Assembly: GCF_000711725.1 (NCBI RefSeq)
Contig: NZ_JONP01000017.1
Span: 42,657 to 106,656 of the forward strand
DNA: 64,000 bases
Reading direction: 5' to 3'
Origin: Roseomonas aerilata DSM 19363
GTDB taxonomy: Bacteria; Pseudomonadota; Alphaproteobacteria; Acetobacterales; Acetobacteraceae
Positions 43,679 through 51,556 of this stretch are shown in pieces. The notes under the pieces were generated by a model. It searched no databases, had not been told where the DNA came from, and worked only from the letters and a program-made list of their open reading frames with translations. Position 1 is the stretch's first letter. Each line of letters starts with the position of its first letter. A program made the translations under genes and the position numbers.

Positions 43679-44632
43679 TCAGACCCCCCTTGTGTTCACG
43701 TAGACCGAGTAGAGCGACCGTGCCCCCGTGATGAACAGCCGGTTGCGCCGGAGGCCGCCGAAGCAGAGGTTGGCCGCGCGTTCCGGCAGGTCGATGTGCC
43801 CGATGGGCGCACCGGCCGCGTTGAACACGCGCACGCCGTCCTGCTCGGCGGTGCCCATGCCCCAGCCGCACCAGAGGTTGCCGTCCTCGTCCACGCGGAA
43901 GCCGTCCGGCGTGCCGCCGGGCTCGGCCACGATGAAGTCGCGGCGGTTCGATAGGCGCGCGCCGTCGACGCTGAAGGAGAGGATCTTGCGCGGGTTGGTC
44001 CGGCTCTCGACGATGTAGAGGAGCGCTTCGTCGGGGCTGAAGGCGAGACCGTTGGGACCCTCGATGCCCTCGGCGACCACCTCCAGCGTGCCGCGCGCGG
44101 GGTCGATGCGGTAGACGTTCTGCGGCAGCTCGGGCTCGGCGCGCTCCCCCTCGTTGTCGGAGAGGACGCCGAAGGGCGGGTCCGTGAACCAGACCGTGCC
44201 GTCCGACTTCACGACGACGTCGTTCGGGGAGTTGAGGCGCTTGCCCTCGTAGCGGTCGGCGAGAACCATGATACGGCCGTCGTGCTCGGTGCGCGTCACG
44301 CGCCGAGTGAGGTGCTCGCAGGTGACCAGCCGGCCCTCCCGGTCGCGCGTGTTCCCGTTGGCGAAGTTGGACGGGGCGCGGAAGGTGGTGGTGGCGCCCG
44401 TCGCCTCGTCCCAGCGCAGCATGCGGTCGCCCGGCACGTCGGACCAGATGAGGCAGCGGTGGTCGCCGAACCAGACGGGGCCTTCGCCCCATCGCGTGCC
44501 GCCCGCGAGCTTCTGCACGGGCGCGTTCATCAGTCGGTAGCGCGCGAAGGAGGGATCGAGGTCCCGCAGACGAGGATCGGGATAGCGGGCGGAGGGGACC
44601 CAGGGGGTCTCGTTGTCGAAGGAACGTTCCAT
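43679..44632 (-). CDS. SMP-30/gluconolactonase family protein (paralogue 2)
   Basis: A 317-residue beta-propeller lactonase. Ligand regions are GTRWGEGPVWFGDHRCLIWS (Glu), RLNSPNDVVVKSDGTVWFTD (Asn) and EGPNGLAFSPDEALLYIVE (Asn, Asp). It belongs to the longer gluconolactonase branch, distinct from the gene at 36662. ATG 44632 was taken for the family start. It is upstream of the carbohydrate acid operon at 45613 and may supply open-chain acids to it. Confidence 0.92.
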   Translation of the reverse strand: MERSFDNETPWVPSARYPDPRLRDLDPSFARYRLMNAPVQKLAGGTRWGEGPVWFGDHRCLIWSDVPGDRMLRWDEATGATTTFRAPSNFANGNTRDREGRLVTCEHLTRRVTRTEHDGRIMVLADRYEGKRLNSPNDVVVKSDGTVWFTDPPFGVLSDNEGERAEPELPQNVYRIDPARGTLEVVAEGIEGPNGLAFSPDEALLYIVESRTNPRKILSFSVDGARLSNRRDFIVAEPGGTPDGFRVDEDGNLWCGWGMGTAEQDGVRVFNAAGAPIGHIDLPERAANLCFGGLRRNRLFITGARSLYSVYVNTRGV

Positions 44633-44713
44633 GCGGGGAGGCTGCGCGGGCGCGCAACCTCCCGCAAGCCCCCCACGTTGGGGTTGCGGACGTAACATTG
44701 GGAGAATCAGCCG

Positions 44714-44794
44714 ATGCGCGGCATCCTTCTCTGGTTGATCGGGATCCCCATTCCCGTGATCCTGCTGCTCTGGCTCTTCGGCGTGCTGCACTAG
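44714..44794 (+). CDS. 26-residue single-helix membrane peptide
   Basis: ATG 44714 to TAG 44794, with GGGAGAA about 9 bases upstream. The peptide begins MRGILLWLIGIPIPVILLL and is one hydrophobic helix with a double proline kink. Very similar tiny peptides occur beside many genes in alphaproteobacteria, but no function has been shown to my knowledge. It lies alone between the divergent SMP-30 and TetR genes. Confidence 0.7.
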   Translation: MRGILLWLIGIPIPVILLLWLFGVLH

Positions 44795-44892
44795 GCCCTT
44801 CGCCGCCACGCCCCTTCGGCCCTGCGCGGCCGAAGGGGAGATGCGCGGTGCCACTCTCGCCTCCGGCCCGCATCGCGGACAGGATGCGCCCC

Positions 44893-45534
44893 ATGGACGC
44901 CCCCGCCCGCACGATTCCGCAGAGCCCGCGCGCCGAGGCGACGCGCCAGCGGATCCTCGATGCCGCAGGTGCCGAATTCGCGACCAATGGCCTTGCCGGC
45001 GCCCGGGTGGACGACATCGCCGCCCGCGCCGGGGCCAATAAGCGCATGATCTACGCCTATTTCGGCAGCAAGGAGGACCTTTGGGTCGCCGTGCTGGAGG
45101 CGGCCTACGCGCACAAGCGCGACGAGGAGCGTGCGCTGCGGGTGGACGACCTGCCGCCCGGGGAGGCCATGGCGCGGCTGGTGCGTTTCAACCTACGATA
45201 CACAGCCCGCCATCCCGATTTCGTCGCCCTGCTGAATCAGGAGAACCTGCACCGGGCCGCCTATCTCGCGCGGAGCGAGCGGGTACCCGCCCTCTACTCG
45301 CCGCTTCTCGAGACGCTGCGCGCCGTGCTGCGCCGCGGCGTGGCCGAGGGGGTGTTCCGGCAGGGCGTGGACCCCATGCAGGCCTATGTGACGATCGTAG
45401 CGCTGGGCCATTTCTACGTCTCCAACATGCACACCCTCTCGGCCATCTTCGGCACCGGCCTCAGCACGGAGGCCGCCATCGAGGCGCGGGAGGCGCATTC
45501 GGTGGAGGTGGTGCTGGGCTGGCTTCGCCCGTGA
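44893..45534 (+). CDS. TetR/AcrR-family transcriptional regulator
   Basis: A 213-residue repressor: helix-turn-helix at 15-60 (EATRQRILDAAGAEFATNGL, ARAGANKRMIYAYFGSKEDL) and a ligand-binding helical domain with the TetR_C_33-like end. ATG 44893 has AGGATG upstream; ATG 44884 in the same frame is possible. It is followed by an inverted repeat and the catabolic operon at 45613, which it probably controls. Confidence 0.92.
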   Translation: MDAPARTIPQSPRAEATRQRILDAAGAEFATNGLAGARVDDIAARAGANKRMIYAYFGSKEDLWVAVLEAAYAHKRDEERALRVDDLPPGEAMARLVRFNLRYTARHPDFVALLNQENLHRAAYLARSERVPALYSPLLETLRAVLRRGVAEGVFRQGVDPMQAYVTIVALGHFYVSNMHTLSAIFGTGLSTEAAIEAREAHSVEVVLGWLRP

Positions 45535-45569
45535 CGAAGCGCTTGACCTCGTCTCCCCGCAGGTCTTAG

Positions 45570-45585
45570 GTAACCACGCGGTTAC
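45570..45585. promoter_or_regulatory. Inverted repeat, candidate operator of the catabolic operon
   Basis: GTAACC-ACGC-GGTTAC, a 16-bp perfect inverted repeat with 6-bp arms, 28 bases before ATG 45613 and 36 bases after the TetR gene. Its size and place suit a TetR-type operator. Confidence 0.55.
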
Positions 45586-45612
45586 TTATAAGTCCGGTGG
45601 GAGGAAGCGCGA

Positions 45613-46767
45613 ATGGCGCAGCGGCGTATCGGCCTGATCATGCATGGCGTGACCGGGCGCATGGGGATGAACCAGCACCTCATCCGCTCCATCGCGGCCA
45701 TCCGGCGGGACGGCGGCGTGCCGCTGGCCAATGGCGACCGCATCATGCCCGACCCGATCATCGTCGGCCGCAACAAGGAGAAGCTGGAGGCGCTGGCCAA
45801 GGCGCATGGCGTGGACCGCGTGGGCACGGACCTCGACGCCGCGCTCGCCAATCCCGACGACACGATCTTCTTCGACGCGGCCACGACGCAGATGCGGGCC
45901 GAGCTGATCCGCAAGGCGATCGCGGCGGGCAAGCACATCTACTGCGAGAAGCCGACCGCCGATAACCTGGCCGATGCGCTGGACCTGGTCCGCGTCGCCA
46001 AGGCCGCCGGCGTCAAGCACGGCGTGGTGCAGGACAAGCTCTTCCTGCCGGGCATCCGCAAGATGAAGATGGTGATCGACAGCGGCTTCCTCGGCCGCAT
46101 CCTCTCGGTACGCGGCGAGTTCGGCTACTGGGTTTTCGAGGGCGACCTGCAGCCGACGCAGCGGCCGAGTTGGAACTACAAGAAGAACGAGGGCGGCGGC
46201 ATCATCCTCGATATGCTGTGCCACTGGCGCTACGTGCTGGACAATACCTTTGGCGCCACGAAGTCCGTCTCCTGCCTCGGTGCCACCCATATCCCCGTGC
46301 GCTACGACGAGAACGATAGGCCCTACGAGGCCGACACCGACGACGCCGCCTATGCCACCTTCCAGCTGGAGGGTGGGGTCGTCGCGCAGATCAACTCCTC
46401 CTGGACGACGCGCGTGCGGCGCGACGACCTCGTGACCTTCCACGTCGATGGCACGCACGGCTCGGCCGTCTGCGGCCTGACGGATTGCTGGACGCAGGCG
46501 CGCGTGAACACGCCCAAGCCCGTCTGGAATCCCGACGAGCCGCAGACGATCAACTTCTACGAGGGCTGGCAGAAGGTGCCGGCCACCCAGCCCTATCCCA
46601 ACGGGTTCCGCGTGCAGTGGGAGGAGTTCCTGAAGCACGTGGCCGGCGAGCGCGCGGACTATCCCTGGGACCTGATGGCCGGCGCCAAGGGCGTGCAGCT
46701 GGCGGAGGCCGGGCTGCAATCCTGGGCCGAGCGCCGCTGGATCGACCTGCCGACGCTGGAGGCGTGA
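45613..46767 (+). CDS. Gfo/Idh/MocA-family oxidoreductase
   Basis: A 384-residue NAD(P)-dependent dehydrogenase. The Rossmann part begins IGLIMHGVTGRMGMNQ, an unusual form of the GxGxxG loop; the family lysine is in HIYCEKPTADNLADALDLV. The C-terminal domain follows with GGGIILDMLCHWRYVLD. It would oxidise a sugar, inositol-like compound or sugar acid. GGGAGGA precedes the ATG. It opens a four-gene set with 1-base gaps or overlaps. Confidence 0.9.
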   Translation: MAQRRIGLIMHGVTGRMGMNQHLIRSIAAIRRDGGVPLANGDRIMPDPIIVGRNKEKLEALAKAHGVDRVGTDLDAALANPDDTIFFDAATTQMRAELIRKAIAAGKHIYCEKPTADNLADALDLVRVAKAAGVKHGVVQDKLFLPGIRKMKMVIDSGFLGRILSVRGEFGYWVFEGDLQPTQRPSWNYKKNEGGGIILDMLCHWRYVLDNTFGATKSVSCLGATHIPVRYDENDRPYEADTDDAAYATFQLEGGVVAQINSSWTTRVRRDDLVTFHVDGTHGSAVCGLTDCWTQARVNTPKPVWNPDEPQTINFYEGWQKVPATQPYPNGFRVQWEEFLKHVAGERADYPWDLMAGAKGVQLAEAGLQSWAERRWIDLPTLEA

Positions 46768-46768
46768 C

Positions 46769-47929
46769 ATGGCCACGCTGAACCTTCCCACTGCCGCCGG
46801 CACGGTCGAGCCCTACACGACCGGTGCGCCTGGGAACTTCGCGACCGCGAAGCCGCCCTATCCGCGCATCGCCTATGCCGCGGCCCATGTGGTCGCGGAC
46901 CCGCTGTCGGAGCAGGATCCCTGGCTGGACGCGAAGGTGGATTGGGACCGCACCATCGCCTTCCGCCGCCATCTCTGGTCGCTCGGCCTCGGCGTGGCGG
47001 AGGCCATGGACACGGCGCAGCGCGGCATGGGGCTCGACTGGGCCGGCGCGCAGGAGCTCATCCGCCGCTCCCTAGACGCCGCGCGCGACTTTCCGGAAGC
47101 GGTGATCGCCAGCGGCGCGGGCACCGACCACCTCGCGCCCGGTCCGGACGTGACGGTGGACGACGTCATCCGCGCCTACGAGGAGCAGTGCGAGGCGGTG
47201 GAGGGGATGGGCGGCCGCATCATCCTCATGGCCTCGCGCGCGCTGGCCAAGGCCGCGAAGTCCCCGGCGGACTACGTGCGCGTCTACGACCGCGTGCTCT
47301 CCTCCGTGCGCCAGCCCGTCATCATCCACTGGCTCGGCGAGATGTTCGACCCCGCGCTGGAGGGCTACTGGGGCCACCACGACCACATGCAGGCCATGGA
47401 GGTGGCACTCGAGGTCATCGCCTCCCATGCCGATAAGGTGGACGGGGTGAAGATCTCGCTTCTCGACGACAGGAAGGAGGTCTCCATGCGCCGCCGCCTG
47501 CCGAAGGGCGTGCGGATGTACACGGGTGACGACTTCAACTACGCCGAGTTGATCGCGGGCGATGCCGAGGGCCATTCGGACGCGCTGCTCGGCATCTTCG
47601 ATCCCATCGCGCCGGCGGTGGGCGGCGCGCTCGCGGCGCTTTCGCGGAATGACCTCTCGACCTTCCACGAGATCCTGGCGCCGACGGTCCCGCTGTCCCG
47701 CCACATCTTCAAGGCGCCCACGCGCTTCTACAAAACGGGCGTGGTCTTCATGGCCTGGCTGAACGGGCACCAGGACCACTTCGTCATGGTCGGCGGGCAG
47801 CAGTCCACCCGCTCCATCCAGCACTTCGCCGAGTTGTTCCGCTTGGCCGACAAGGCCGGCCTGCTGTCCGATCCCGAGCGCGCGGCATCGCGGATGAGGA
47901 CGCTTCTCGCCCTGCACGGGGTGGCGTGA
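46769..47929 (+). CDS. DUF993 family, dihydrodipicolinate-synthase-like aldolase
   Basis: A 386-residue TIM-barrel-like protein of the DUF993 family. Features are DPWLDAKVDWDRTIAFRRHL, VIHWLGEMFDPALEGYWG (as read, IIHWLGEMFDPALEG), and KVDGVKISLLDDRKE with a lysine where DHDPS-type aldolases form the Schiff base. It always accompanies Gfo/Idh/MocA and epimerase genes in such operons, suggesting a retro-aldol step. The reaction is not known. It starts 1 base after the oxidoreductase stop. Confidence 0.88.
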   Translation: MATLNLPTAAGTVEPYTTGAPGNFATAKPPYPRIAYAAAHVVADPLSEQDPWLDAKVDWDRTIAFRRHLWSLGLGVAEAMDTAQRGMGLDWAGAQELIRRSLDAARDFPEAVIASGAGTDHLAPGPDVTVDDVIRAYEEQCEAVEGMGGRIILMASRALAKAAKSPADYVRVYDRVLSSVRQPVIIHWLGEMFDPALEGYWGHHDHMQAMEVALEVIASHADKVDGVKISLLDDRKEVSMRRRLPKGVRMYTGDDFNYAELIAGDAEGHSDALLGIFDPIAPAVGGALAALSRNDLSTFHEILAPTVPLSRHIFKAPTRFYKTGVVFMAWLNGHQDHFVMVGGQQSTRSIQHFAELFRLADKAGLLSDPERAASRMRTLLALHGVA

Positions 47930-48747
47930 TGGGGGCGCCGGGACCGCTCTCGCTCAACACCGTCACGGTAAAGGAGCGCTGGGGCCTCCGCGAGTGCATC
48001 GAGGGCTGCGTGCGCCACGGCATCCCCGGGATCTCCCCCTGGCGCGACGTGCTCCAGGCCATGGGCGTGGAGGCCGCGGCGCGCGCGATCCGCGACGCCG
48101 GGCTTTCGGTCTCCGGCCTCTGCCGCGGCGGCATGTTCCCGGCGGCGGACGCGGCGGGCCGTGCCGCGGCCATCGAGGACAACCGCCGGGCCATCGGGGA
48201 AGCCCACGCCATCGGCGCGGCCTGCCTCGTCATGGTCTGCGGCGGGCTGCCGCCGGGCTCGAAGGATATCGAGGGCGCGCGCGCCATGGTGCGGGACGGG
48301 CTGCACGCCATCATGGAGGACGCCCGCGCCGCCGGCGTCACCATCGCGCTCGAGCCGCTGCATCCCATGACCTGCGCGGACCGCAGCGTGCTCTCCACGC
48401 TCGCGCAGGCGCTCGACCTCTGCGACGAGCTGGGCGCGGGCAGCGGGATTGCACTCGATGTCTACCATGTCTGGTGGGATCCCGCGCTGCGCGCGCAGAT
48501 GGCGCGGGCGGGCTCGCGCATCGCGGCCTTCCACGTCTGCGACTGGCTGGTGCCCACCACCGACACCGTCTTCGACCGCGGCCTGCCGGGGGAGGGGGTG
48601 ATCGATATCCCCGGCATCCGCGCGATGGCGGAGGCCGGCGGCTATCGTGGGCACACGGAGGTGGAGGTGCTCTCCCGCCGCTGGTGGGCCGCCGATCCGG
48701 ACGAGGTGCTGCGGGAAATGAAGCGGCGGCACGCCACGGCCTGCTAG
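47929..48747 (+). CDS. Sugar phosphate isomerase/epimerase-like TIM barrel (AP endonuclease 2 family)
   Basis: A 272-residue barrel: GIPGISPWRDVLQAMGVEAA, TIALEPLHPMTCADRSVLS (metal Glu), IALDVYHVWWDPALRAQM (Asp, His) and HTEVEVLSRRWWAADPDE (last Glu). All four metal ligands look intact. It would isomerise a keto-sugar or hydroxy acid. ATG 47929 overlaps the DUF993 stop by one base, so it is coupled to it. Confidence 0.9.
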   Translation: MGAPGPLSLNTVTVKERWGLRECIEGCVRHGIPGISPWRDVLQAMGVEAAARAIRDAGLSVSGLCRGGMFPAADAAGRAAAIEDNRRAIGEAHAIGAACLVMVCGGLPPGSKDIEGARAMVRDGLHAIMEDARAAGVTIALEPLHPMTCADRSVLSTLAQALDLCDELGAGSGIALDVYHVWWDPALRAQMARAGSRIAAFHVCDWLVPTTDTVFDRGLPGEGVIDIPGIRAMAEAGGYRGHTEVEVLSRRWWAADPDEVLREMKRRHATAC

Positions 48748-48781
48748 TCTGCGCGACACAAGACTTGGAGGAACGACAAGA

Positions 48782-49753
48782 ATGACCATTGCCCGACGCA
48801 CCCTTCTCGGCAGCGCCGCGGGGCTCGCGGCCCTGCCCGCATGGGCCCAGGATTGGACGCCGCCCCGCCCCATCCGCTTCGTCGTCCCCTTCGCCGCCGG
48901 CGGGGCCACCGATGTCGTGGCCCGCGTGCTGGCGGATCGCATGAGTGAGAAGCTGGGCCAGCCCGTGGTGGTGGAGAACCGCGCGGGCTCCGGCGGCAAT
49001 ATCGGCGTGGAGAACGTGGTGCGCGCCCCCGCCGACGGCACCGTCATCCTCATGGGCACGACGGGCACGCTGACCATCAACCAGCACCTCTACAACAACA
49101 TGGGCTTCGATCCCGTGCGGGACCTCGCGCCCATCTCCATGGCCTTCGCGACCGACCACGTGCTGATCGTCGGCCCGAACGTGCCGGCGCGCACCGCGCA
49201 GGAATTCATCGCCTGGCTGCGCGAGAACCCGGGCAAGGCGAGCTTCGGCTCCGCCGGCTCCGGTTCCTCCACGCATATGGTGGCCGAGCTGTTCCGCTCG
49301 GCCGCGAAGGTGGAGGTGACGCATGTGCCCTATCGCGGCAGCGCGCCGGCGCTGAACGACACCGTCGCGGGCAACGTGCAGTTCATGCTCGACCAGTTGC
49401 CATCGGCCATCGGTCAGATTCAGGGCGGCCGCGTGCGCGCGCTGGCCACCACCGGCCCGCGCCGCACCGCGCAATTGCCGGAGGTGCCCACGATGAAGGA
49501 GATCGGCCTGCCGGATGCCGAGGCCACCTCCTGGGGCGCGGTCATGGCGCCGCAGGGCACGCCGGCCGCGGCCGTCGCCCGCATGAACGCGGTGCTGCGC
49601 GAGGCCCTGGCCGATCCCGCGATCCAGGCGCGGCTGGTTGCGGCCGGTGCGGACGCGGTGTCCTCCACCCCGGCCGAGCTGTCGCAGAAGATGGTGCAGG
49701 AGGCGGCGACCTGGGGCCGGGTGGTGCGCGATGCCCGGATCACCGTGAATTAG
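48782..49753 (+). CDS. Bug-family tripartite tricarboxylate transporter binding protein (copy 2)
   Basis: A 323-residue exported binding protein with a twin-arginine leader (IARRTLLGSAAGLAALPAWA). The mature part has PIRFVVPFAAGGATDVVARV and VVVENRAGSGGNIGVENVV. As the last gene of the catabolic set it probably captures the operon substrate, which suggests a carboxylated sugar derivative. TTGGAGGA stands before ATG 48782. It differs clearly from copy 1. Confidence 0.94.
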   Translation: MTIARRTLLGSAAGLAALPAWAQDWTPPRPIRFVVPFAAGGATDVVARVLADRMSEKLGQPVVVENRAGSGGNIGVENVVRAPADGTVILMGTTGTLTINQHLYNNMGFDPVRDLAPISMAFATDHVLIVGPNVPARTAQEFIAWLRENPGKASFGSAGSGSSTHMVAELFRSAAKVEVTHVPYRGSAPALNDTVAGNVQFMLDQLPSAIGQIQGGRVRALATTGPRRTAQLPEVPTMKEIGLPDAEATSWGAVMAPQGTPAAAVARMNAVLREALADPAIQARLVAAGADAVSSTPAELSQKMVQEAATWGRVVRDARITVN

Positions 49754-49781
49754 GCCGAGGCGGAACGCCTCTGAACACCTT

Positions 49782-49859
49782 TCAGCGGGCGTAGTCGCCC
49801 ACCGCGCGCCGCGCCGCATCCTCGCGCCCGGCGCGCGTCACCTCCCAGAGCGGCCCGTG
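49782..49859 (-). pseudogene. 3' end of a host gene cut by prophage integration
   Basis: The frame GPLWEVTRAGREDAARRAV then GDYAR and stop is coding in style and GC-rich like the core, but loses sense at about 49860, where the sequence becomes AT-rich (ACATAGGACAAATACAAATA) and the prophage begins. The rest of the gene should lie at the far side of the prophage. The family cannot be told from 25 residues. Confidence 0.6.
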
Positions 49860-49904
49860 ACATAGGACAAATACAAATACTTGCGGGCAGTAACTGGGCA
49901 GTTG

Positions 49905-50903
49905 TCAGGAGCGCGGTTTCAGCCTGGCAACTGCCGACGAAGCCAGCCGAACGCGGTCCGCTTTGTCGGTATAGTGCTGCACCTGCTGCAGCGACTTGTG
50001 CCCGGTCACCGCGGCGATCTCGTGCGTGGTGCAGCCATCCTCGGCCAGCCGCTTCGCCGCCAGCTTGCGCAGGCCGTGGATGTTGATGCCGTGGATCCCG
50101 ATGTTGTTCAGGGCGCGCTTCATCGCCTGTGACAACCCCTGGCCAGTCCACTGCTCGCCCTTGGCGGTCGTCAGGACGTAGGCGTCGCCCTTGCCTTTGC
50201 GGCGGGTCGCCTCCGCGCGCCACTTCTCCATCTCAGCCGCCAGCACGGGGTGGAGGGGCATCGTGACCTCCATGTTCGTCTTCACCTGCCTGAGGTGGAG
50301 CACGCCGCCTGCGACCTGCGTCCACTTCATGGCGATGAGGTCGCTGCGGCGCTGGCTGGTATAGGCGCCCAGAAGCACCACCCGGCGCAACGGATCGGGC
50401 AGGCCGTTGAGGGCGGCTTCGGCTTGGTTGTCTGTCCAAGCAGGGAACTCCCCGCCCTCCAGCCTGGTGATGCGGTCGAACGGCGAGCTGTCGAACCACT
50501 CGCGCTCGATCGCCCATTTGAAGGCGCCCCTGCCGGCCTTGATGAAGCTGTTCCCCGCCTCGCGCCCTGAGCCCTTCACCACGCCGTCTCGGATGGCCAG
50601 AACCTCGCGGCGCCGGAGGTCGGCCGCCTTGTAGTGACCAATCGCGTAGAGCGGCTTCAGGTAGTGCATCGTCTGCTTCCGCGTCACCGCGGACTTCGCG
50701 TCCCACTCTGGGCTCCGGGTGTATTCCTGCAGGAGGGCGTCGATGCTGTCGGCCGCCCACCGGGGAGCCTTCTCCTTCGGGGGCCGGTCCCGCGGGTAGC
50801 GGTACTCCTTGATGGTCCCGTCAGCGAGCCGCTTCCGCACGACGCGGTCGGCGCCCGTTCCCTTGGGCGAGGCGGGCGGCAAGGGCGCTGACGGCTTCGG
50901 CAA
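49905..50903 (-). CDS. int: Tyrosine recombinase (phage integrase)
   Basis: A 332-residue integrase. The SAM-like core-binding domain is at 50-150 and the catalytic domain at 160-330. Residues are R185 or R186 (TSQRRSDLIAMKW), K208 (QVKTN), H276 and R279 (HGLRK), H302 (TGHKSL) and Y311 (HYTDKADR). All are present, so it should be active. It lies next to the left attachment site, last gene of the leftward operon, and its start lies inside the excisionase gene. Confidence 0.95.
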   Translation of the reverse strand: MPKPSAPLPPASPKGTGADRVVRKRLADGTIKEYRYPRDRPPKEKAPRWAADSIDALLQEYTRSPEWDAKSAVTRKQTMHYLKPLYAIGHYKAADLRRREVLAIRDGVVKGSGREAGNSFIKAGRGAFKWAIEREWFDSSPFDRITRLEGGEFPAWTDNQAEAALNGLPDPLRRVVLLGAYTSQRRSDLIAMKWTQVAGGVLHLRQVKTNMEVTMPLHPVLAAEMEKWRAEATRRKGKGDAYVLTTAKGEQWTGQGLSQAMKRALNNIGIHGINIHGLRKLAAKRLAEDGCTTHEIAAVTGHKSLQQVQHYTDKADRVRLASSAVARLKPRS

Positions 50904-51120
50904 GGGGGACCTCCTGTTGCGCGGACGCTACCTTGCCGCTCAAGAAGGCGTCCAGCGCCTCGCGGTCCCACAGCGGGGACTTCGGCCCGGCCCGATAGGA
51001 GGGGGTGGGGAGCTTCCCTACCTTGACCAGCCGGGCGAGCTTGTCCGGGCGCATGCTCAGGTAACGGGCCGCGGCGTCACGGTCGAGCCAGCGAGGGATG
51101 ATTGACCCGCCGTCAGGCAT
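50821..51120 (-). CDS. Excisionase-like helix-turn-helix protein
   Basis: A 99-residue protein: WLDRDAAARYLSMRPDKLAR and LVKVGKLPTPSYRAG make a MerR/AlpA-like winged helix, followed by LWDREALDAFL. Such proteins bind att sites to direct excision. The last 83 bases overlap the start of the integrase gene, which links their expression. Its ATG 51120 overlaps the stop of the DUF4326 gene by 8 bases. Confidence 0.82.
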   Translation of the reverse strand: MPDGGSIIPRWLDRDAAARYLSMRPDKLARLVKVGKLPTPSYRAGPKSPLWDREALDAFLSGKVASAQQEVPLAEAVSALAARLAQGNGRRPRRAEAAR

Positions 51121-51541
51121 CGGCGTTCTCCCCGGAATTGGCGAGCTCAAGCAGCACATCGCAGTGACAAGGCTTGGTCGGGCTGCACCAGCAGGCGAGG
51201 TTGCGGCCTCGAAGCAGAGGCAGGCCCTCGACCAGCTTGGTCCGTTCCACATTGCCCCCGCTCGCCATGAGGCCAGCCACCAGCCCGCCGCCCTTGCCGG
51301 TCAGGCGGCTCTCCTCCTTGGCGGTACCCTGCCGAACCCACTCAGCAAACGTGTCAACGCAGCAGGTCATGCTTGCGGAGCCGTCAAGCTCCTGCCCCTG
51401 GTCGTACATCGGAGACCTTGGGCATCCGAACGGCCAGTTGCAGGGGAAGGGGTTCCCAAAGCCAGTGGTCCGGTCGGCCTTCACAGTGTTCTCCGGCATC
51501 CGCCAACCTTTGGCGCGGGAGAGCTGCACACGTTTAGGCAT
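51113..51541 (-). CDS. DUF4326 domain protein
   Basis: A 142-residue protein with the family pattern VQLSRAKGWRMPENTVKADR, GFGNPF, and LRGRNLACWCSPTKPCHCDV near the end. The CWC and CHC cysteines suggest a metal or thiol site. Members are frequent in phages and plasmids and are unrelated to a known reaction, though distant likeness to nucleoside-processing folds has been noted. It lies 15 bases after the exonuclease gene. Confidence 0.9.
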   Translation of the reverse strand: MPKRVQLSRAKGWRMPENTVKADRTTGFGNPFPCNWPFGCPRSPMYDQGQELDGSASMTCCVDTFAEWVRQGTAKEESRLTGKGGGLVAGLMASGGNVERTKLVEGLPLLRGRNLACWCSPTKPCHCDVLLELANSGENADA

Positions 51542-51556
51542 CGGTGGTCTCCCTGG

